The notes under the pieces are model-generated. The model searched no databases, was not told where the DNA came from, and saw only the letters and a list, made by a program, of their open reading frames with translations. The position numbers were made by a program, and so were the translations under genes. A stretch of 64,000 nucleotides of DNA from CALAMC01 sp964459465 (GTDB lineage: Bacteria > Zixibacteria > MSB-5A5 > GN15 > PGXB01), in assembly GCA_964459465.1 (NCBI GenBank), contig CAYWLR010000006.1, positions 1-64,000 on the forward strand. The letters run 5' to 3'. Shown here in pieces: positions 61,501 to 64,000 of the stretch (position 1 is the first letter of the stretch; every line of letters begins with the position of its first letter).

Positions 61501-61663
61501 TGGCTCCGCGCCACCAGATATGAACCTTGATCATGGGGTAAGTAATGTTGGGTAGAAAATCTACCGGCAAGCTCCAGAAAGCATGAAGTCCGAGAACCAC
61601 CAAAGCCACCATTATGGCGCTGGTTGCCAGCTTGCGACGGACGGCATATTGAGTAATCTTCAC
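58583..61663 (-). CDS. RND efflux pump (AcrB/CzcA superfamily)
   Basis: The 1026-residue inner-membrane pump has two homologous halves with twelve predicted helices. The TM4 segment GVLMDNSIVVIEN carries one proton-relay Asp followed by Asn, as in hydrophobe-exporting (HAE) types rather than metal CzcA types, and GATPEEIDKNIADPIE is in the porter domain. Four-base overlap with the adaptor gene. No TolC-like gene is nearby. Confidence 0.92.
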   Translation of the reverse strand: MKITQYAVRRKLATSAIMVALVVLGLHAFWSLPVDFLPNITYPMIKVHIWWRGATPEEIDKNIADPIERQMATVDDLDYLESSSIEGMYTLQANFKYGVDVDVAYQDALAAMARVARELPKDMDPAVIIKADPSQLPIVQMTVTSDQWDLVRTRTWTDEWLQDQLLAVPGVAGTEIVGGLKREIRVHLDEEALEKHGLTLAGIARRLQEENIEQFGGRVTSGSKEFIARTMGEYRNLDEIRAVVVARKGTAKVLLQDIAEVVDASEEVRVITRLDGHPAVKLSVLKQADANTVEVARAVSNRIRELEPVLPAGIKLGMVENQADYVMAAINGVRNAAVEAALLVILIIFLFLGSWRQVIVLILALPITLILNFFLMKTAGFSLNIFSLGGLVIAIGVLMDNSIVVIENITRWRKERPTEPVLSTTDQATDEIGPAIVAATLSFLALFVPFLLVPGLTSLLFRELILVIAGIVVISLLMAVTVTPMLTSLILGKQADKDKTTWFERYFQRVTQSYGGALTYALERKWMVVVAAAVILIIGAGLLGNLGSEFLPQMDDGRIMVKVVLPTGTAVDETDRVLKEIEKRIGQDNDIESMFTLTGGKVWGLYTYEIANEGELNIQLVPRGERDLSTKEYIDKLRPIVSKVPIPGGKAMVMQMKLKGIRKLGESDIEVKIKGQDMATLDALARQTASSMNELAHFTNVYVSMDMTKPEYQVRIDRQRAAELGVSVADISDALKSLITGTVATRYRDGDEYYNIRILVPEVKITSRQDVENLPLNCAQGGYLRIKDVAEVGQAVGPVEIVREDQIKQVIVRGDAAGVSVGQALTELQNAIVGIERPVGYEFEYGGQAQMMGDMKKNIMAVLAFAVFFSFIVLAVQFNSLKLPALILGSVPVCLVGVVLMMFFTGLPLGATVIIGILVVIAATVNDGVLLLTFAEDLRRQNRLTPPKAVIDAAKIRLRPRVMTTMAVLVGFIPLALALEEGGDMLQPMAAGAIGGLLMEILVALFLMPALYVLFNRGQVSIAKSE

Positions 61664-62757
61664 TTATTCTCTGCTCCCGGGACCGGCACCCCGGATCCGG
61701 ATTGAATTACGCGGACTTCGGTGCCCGGCTTCAGCTTTTCGTTGCCGGCGACAACTACGAATTCACCGGCACTCACGCCCGATAAAATCTGAACGCGCGT
61801 TCCCTGCTCGATTCCCAATTGTACCGCCCGGCGTGATACCGTATCACCCTCGACCACATAAACGATGCGACCACCGGATGGTGTCACCAAAATAGATTGG
61901 CTCGGCACGACAACGGATTCATCAACTTTGTCGAGCGTTAACTGCAACCTGGAGAACATACCCGGAAGAATAGGGACTTTGGAGTCAATCTCCGCCTCAA
62001 TGGTGCGTGTTCGCATCCGTTCTTCCAGAAAAGGATAAATCCTGACAATTCGGGCCTGAAATATCGAATCCGGATAAGCGTCGAGACGAATGGTTATCTG
62101 TAAGCTATTATTAATCCGGGCGGCATATCTTTCCGGTACGGCGGTCTGGACAACGAGGTTCACGGGGTCATATATTTCAACCAAAGGCGTCCGCGGCACA
62201 ACATAATCGCCGTCACGTATATTGACTTTTGAAATGATACCACTCCATGGGGCCGTAACCGAATAATCCTGGGCCGCCTCGACGGCTTTAACCAGCTGTG
62301 CCCGGGCATTTTCATAGGCCGCGCGGGCGCGCTCCAATTCCTCTATTGGTATCGCTTCGCTTTTTACCAACCGCTCGATTCTTTTGAGATTTTCCTCTTC
62401 TTTCTTAACGGTTTCTCGTTGTGATGAGATTTGAGCCTCGATACCCTCGCGCCGCCCGATTGACAGGATTCTATCGCCGGCCTTGACTTTATCCCCTTCG
62501 CGAACCCAAAGATTCGTAATCGGCCCTTCGGCCGGTGATGCCAGCCGGGCAATGCGTTGTGGCACGACCGAACCGGTTAGCTCAATAACTTCTGATATAG
62601 TTTCCACCGCCGCCGGAGCAATTTTAACCTGGACGGGTTTCTTCTTTGCCTCGGTGTCCCCGGATGAAGCTCCGCCCGAGAAAAGCGCGCGCATGATAAT
62701 TACCGCAATTATGATTACGACTACTGTGGAAATGATAGAGATTTTTTTATTCTTCAT
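61660..62757 (-). CDS. RND periplasmic adaptor (membrane fusion protein)
   Basis: This 365-residue protein has an N-terminal signal-anchor, a lipoyl-like half (ASPAEGPITNLWVREGDKVKAGDRIL), an alpha-hairpin (residues ~115-160), the other lipoyl half (YSVTAPWSGIISKVNIRDGD) and barrel domains. It bridges the pump to an outer-membrane channel. Confidence 0.92.
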   Translation of the reverse strand: MKNKKISIISTVVVIIIAVIIMRALFSGGASSGDTEAKKKPVQVKIAPAAVETISEVIELTGSVVPQRIARLASPAEGPITNLWVREGDKVKAGDRILSIGRREGIEAQISSQRETVKKEEENLKRIERLVKSEAIPIEELERARAAYENARAQLVKAVEAAQDYSVTAPWSGIISKVNIRDGDYVVPRTPLVEIYDPVNLVVQTAVPERYAARINNSLQITIRLDAYPDSIFQARIVRIYPFLEERMRTRTIEAEIDSKVPILPGMFSRLQLTLDKVDESVVVPSQSILVTPSGGRIVYVVEGDTVSRRAVQLGIEQGTRVQILSGVSAGEFVVVAGNEKLKPGTEVRVIQSGSGVPVPGAENK

Positions 62758-62775
62758 AGATCCGATCCTGTCTTA

Positions 62776-64000
62776 TTATCCCCAAACTGCCCCATAAATC
62801 ATTCCACTTATGGTTGCCATTACGACAACCAGCGCCACGAAAACTATGGTTTTTTTGGTACCCATGATCGACCGTATGACCAGCATGTTGGGAAGCGACA
62901 AGGCCGGACCGGCCAGAAGCAGCGCCAGGGCCGGACCTTTACCCATGCCGTTGCCGATCAGTCCCTGCAGAATGGGCACTTCGGTCAACGTGGCAAAATA
63001 CATAAAGGCCCCGGCAACCGAGGCAAACAGATTAGACCAGAGCGAATTGCCGCCCACCGAGCCGCTTATCCACTGCGATGGAATAATGCCTTCAAAACCG
63101 GGACGTCCCAAAAGAAGCCCGGCAACCACTACCCCGCCAAACAGAAGCGGCAGAATTTGTTTGGCAAATCCCCAGGTCTGTACGAACCATTCGCCCGATT
63201 CGTCTTCTCGCCGACTGGTGATAATCGACAATCCCACCACCGCGGCGGAAAAGGGAAGCAGCGGTTCATGCGGAAAAATCAGTGCGATTATAGCCGTTGC
63301 CAGCGCGGTCAGGATGACCGGAATTTTCGACAGCCGAAACCAGAAAACAAGCATGGCGCCAAGCCCGGCAGCGGCAATGCTCGTGATCACCCATTTGTAT
63401 GAGTAGACGAGAGACCAGAATCCTGACGTCTCATCCGGTTTGCCCCAGTTGGCAAACACCAGAATCGCCACCATCGCCGCAAAATACAGCCCGTTTTTCC
63501 AGAGAGGTCGCTCCACTTCCGGCTCCGGCATGGCCATCTGGGCGTTGATTTTCTCGGTTTCCTCTTTATGATATATAAGGTGCATCAAGAGACCGATAAC
63601 TATGCTGAAACCTATGGCCCCGACCGCCCGCGCAATGCCCAGCTCAATTCCTAAGACTCTGGCTGTCAGGACAATGGCCAGAACATTAATGGCCGGACCG
63701 GAATAAAGAAAGGCTGTGGCCGGGCCGAGCCCTGCGCCCATGCGATAAATCCCGGCAAAAAGCGGAAGCACCGTGCAGGAACAGACCGCCAGAATCGTAC
63801 CCGAAACCGAAGCGACGCCATAAGAAAGCACTTTATTGGCTTTGGCGCCGAGATATTTCATCACCGACGCCTGACTGACAAAGACGGCAATGGCCCCGGC
63901 TATAAAAAAGGCCGGTATCAGACAGAGAATGACATGCTCCTGCGCATACCACTTGGTTAGCGCCAGGGCCTCAATTATGGCACCCCGCAGTCGAGTACTT
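62776..64000 (-). CDS. Permease (ArsP/YraQ-like, DUF318 family), 5' end beyond window
   Basis: The frame is open to the right edge: codons before the internal GTG at 63864 continue as coding (LALTKWYAQEHVILCLIPAF, AFFIAGAIAVFV), which matches the usual family N-terminus, so the start lies outside. It has many membrane segments; CSCTVLPLFAGIYRMGAG with the Cys-x-Cys-Thr motif and a related second repeat (TEVPILQGLIGNGMGKGPAL). Relatives are found in arsenic operons and include methylarsenite exporters. First known gene of the RND-arsenic run. Confidence 0.86.
   Translation of the reverse strand, partial: STRLRGAIIEALALTKWYAQEHVILCLIPAFFIAGAIAVFVSQASVMKYLGAKANKVLSYGVASVSGTILAVCSCTVLPLFAGIYRMGAGLGPATAFLYSGPAINVLAIVLTARVLGIELGIARAVGAIGFSIVIGLLMHLIYHKEETEKINAQMAMPEPEVERPLWKNGLYFAAMVAILVFANWGKPDETSGFWSLVYSYKWVITSIAAAGLGAMLVFWFRLSKIPVILTALATAIIALIFPHEPLLPFSAAVVGLSIITSRREDESGEWFVQTWGFAKQILPLLFGGVVVAGLLLGRPGFEGIIPSQWISGSVGGNSLWSNLFASVAGAFMYFATLTEVPILQGLIGNGMGKGPALALLLAGPALSLPNMLVIRSIMGTKKTIVFVALVVVMATISGMIYGAVWG

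Noticed and set aside
62776..63864. Complete permease gene starting at the internal GTG 63864
   Set aside because: The frame continues with family-like sequence to the window edge, so the gene is treated as 5' truncated.
1..64000. CRISPR arrays, insertion sequences, prophage
   Set aside because: No short regularly spaced repeats, transposase or integrase-like frames were seen.

Overview
The window reads as a chromosomal segment of an anaerobic, probably uncultivated bacterium of the Fibrobacteres-Chlorobi-Bacteroidetes (FCB) side of the tree, for example a Zixibacteria-like lineage. The evidence is two secreted proteins with a C-terminal type IX secretion (Por) sorting domain (the YPNPFNP motif), a dockerin-bearing exported protein, and a redox gene set typical of strict anaerobes. 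The lineage name is inference. No insertion sequence, CRISPR array or phage gene was seen. One tRNA gene (Glu, TTC) is present.

Layout. 1-8.3 kb: small exported proteins, a BNR-repeat/dockerin protein, a VCBS-repeat protein and a subtilisin-like protease. 8.3-12 kb: tRNA-Glu, two tandem cheY-cheC pairs and a MarC-type membrane protein. 12-22.2 kb (minus strand): a GAF / pyruvate-phosphate-dikinase-like / nucleotidyltransferase fusion, then an operon for a HydABC-like flavin/Fe-S complex (NuoE, NuoF fused to GltD, NuoG N-terminus) with an FMN glutamate-synthase-like subunit and a small Cys-rich protein at its head, preceded by a sigma-54 promoter. 22.5-29.4 kb: regulators, namely an NtrC-type activator with a degenerate receiver, an HTH protein, a small exported peptide, and a 1392-residue protein kinase-TPR-GAF-AAA+-Fis protein without GAFTGA. 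29.7-35 kb (plus): a mevalonate-pathway operon (type 2 IPP isomerase, an HMG-CoA reductase::mevalonate kinase fusion, diphosphomevalonate decarboxylase, a second GHMP kinase). 35-36.7 kb: lipA coupled to a flavin reductase. 36.8-47.6 kb (plus): an ABM monooxygenase, a small membrane protein, then hdrCBA-mvhDGA, a hydrogenase protease, hypA, hypB and a protein made of four DsrC/TusE-like domains. 47.6-64 kb (minus): two small genes, then an arsenic/metalloid island: acr3, arsC, a DUF1573 gene with an in-frame TGA at a conserved Cys, an ABC exporter, a thioredoxin-like protein, arsR, arsF-arsG-arsF, a DGC protein, a small thioredoxin, a YeeE-type sulfur transporter, an RND pump with adaptor, and a permease cut by the window edge.

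How the genes work together. HdrABC-MvhADG would couple H2 oxidation to ferredoxin and disulfide reduction. The adjacent four-domain DsrC-like protein is a candidate partner, although it lacks the usual C-terminal redox cysteine pair. The NuoEFG/GltD/FMN complex looks like a second flavin-based electron-bifurcating machine with no hydrogenase, probably sigma-54 controlled. The arsenic island combines reduction, efflux of inorganic and perhaps organic arsenicals, and sulfur import.

Strongest candidates for undescribed biology: the tetra-DsrC protein, the possible DUF1573 selenoprotein, the HMGR-mevalonate kinase fusion, the NuoF-GltD/GltB-like complex, and the kinase-TPR-AAA+ regulator without GAFTGA.
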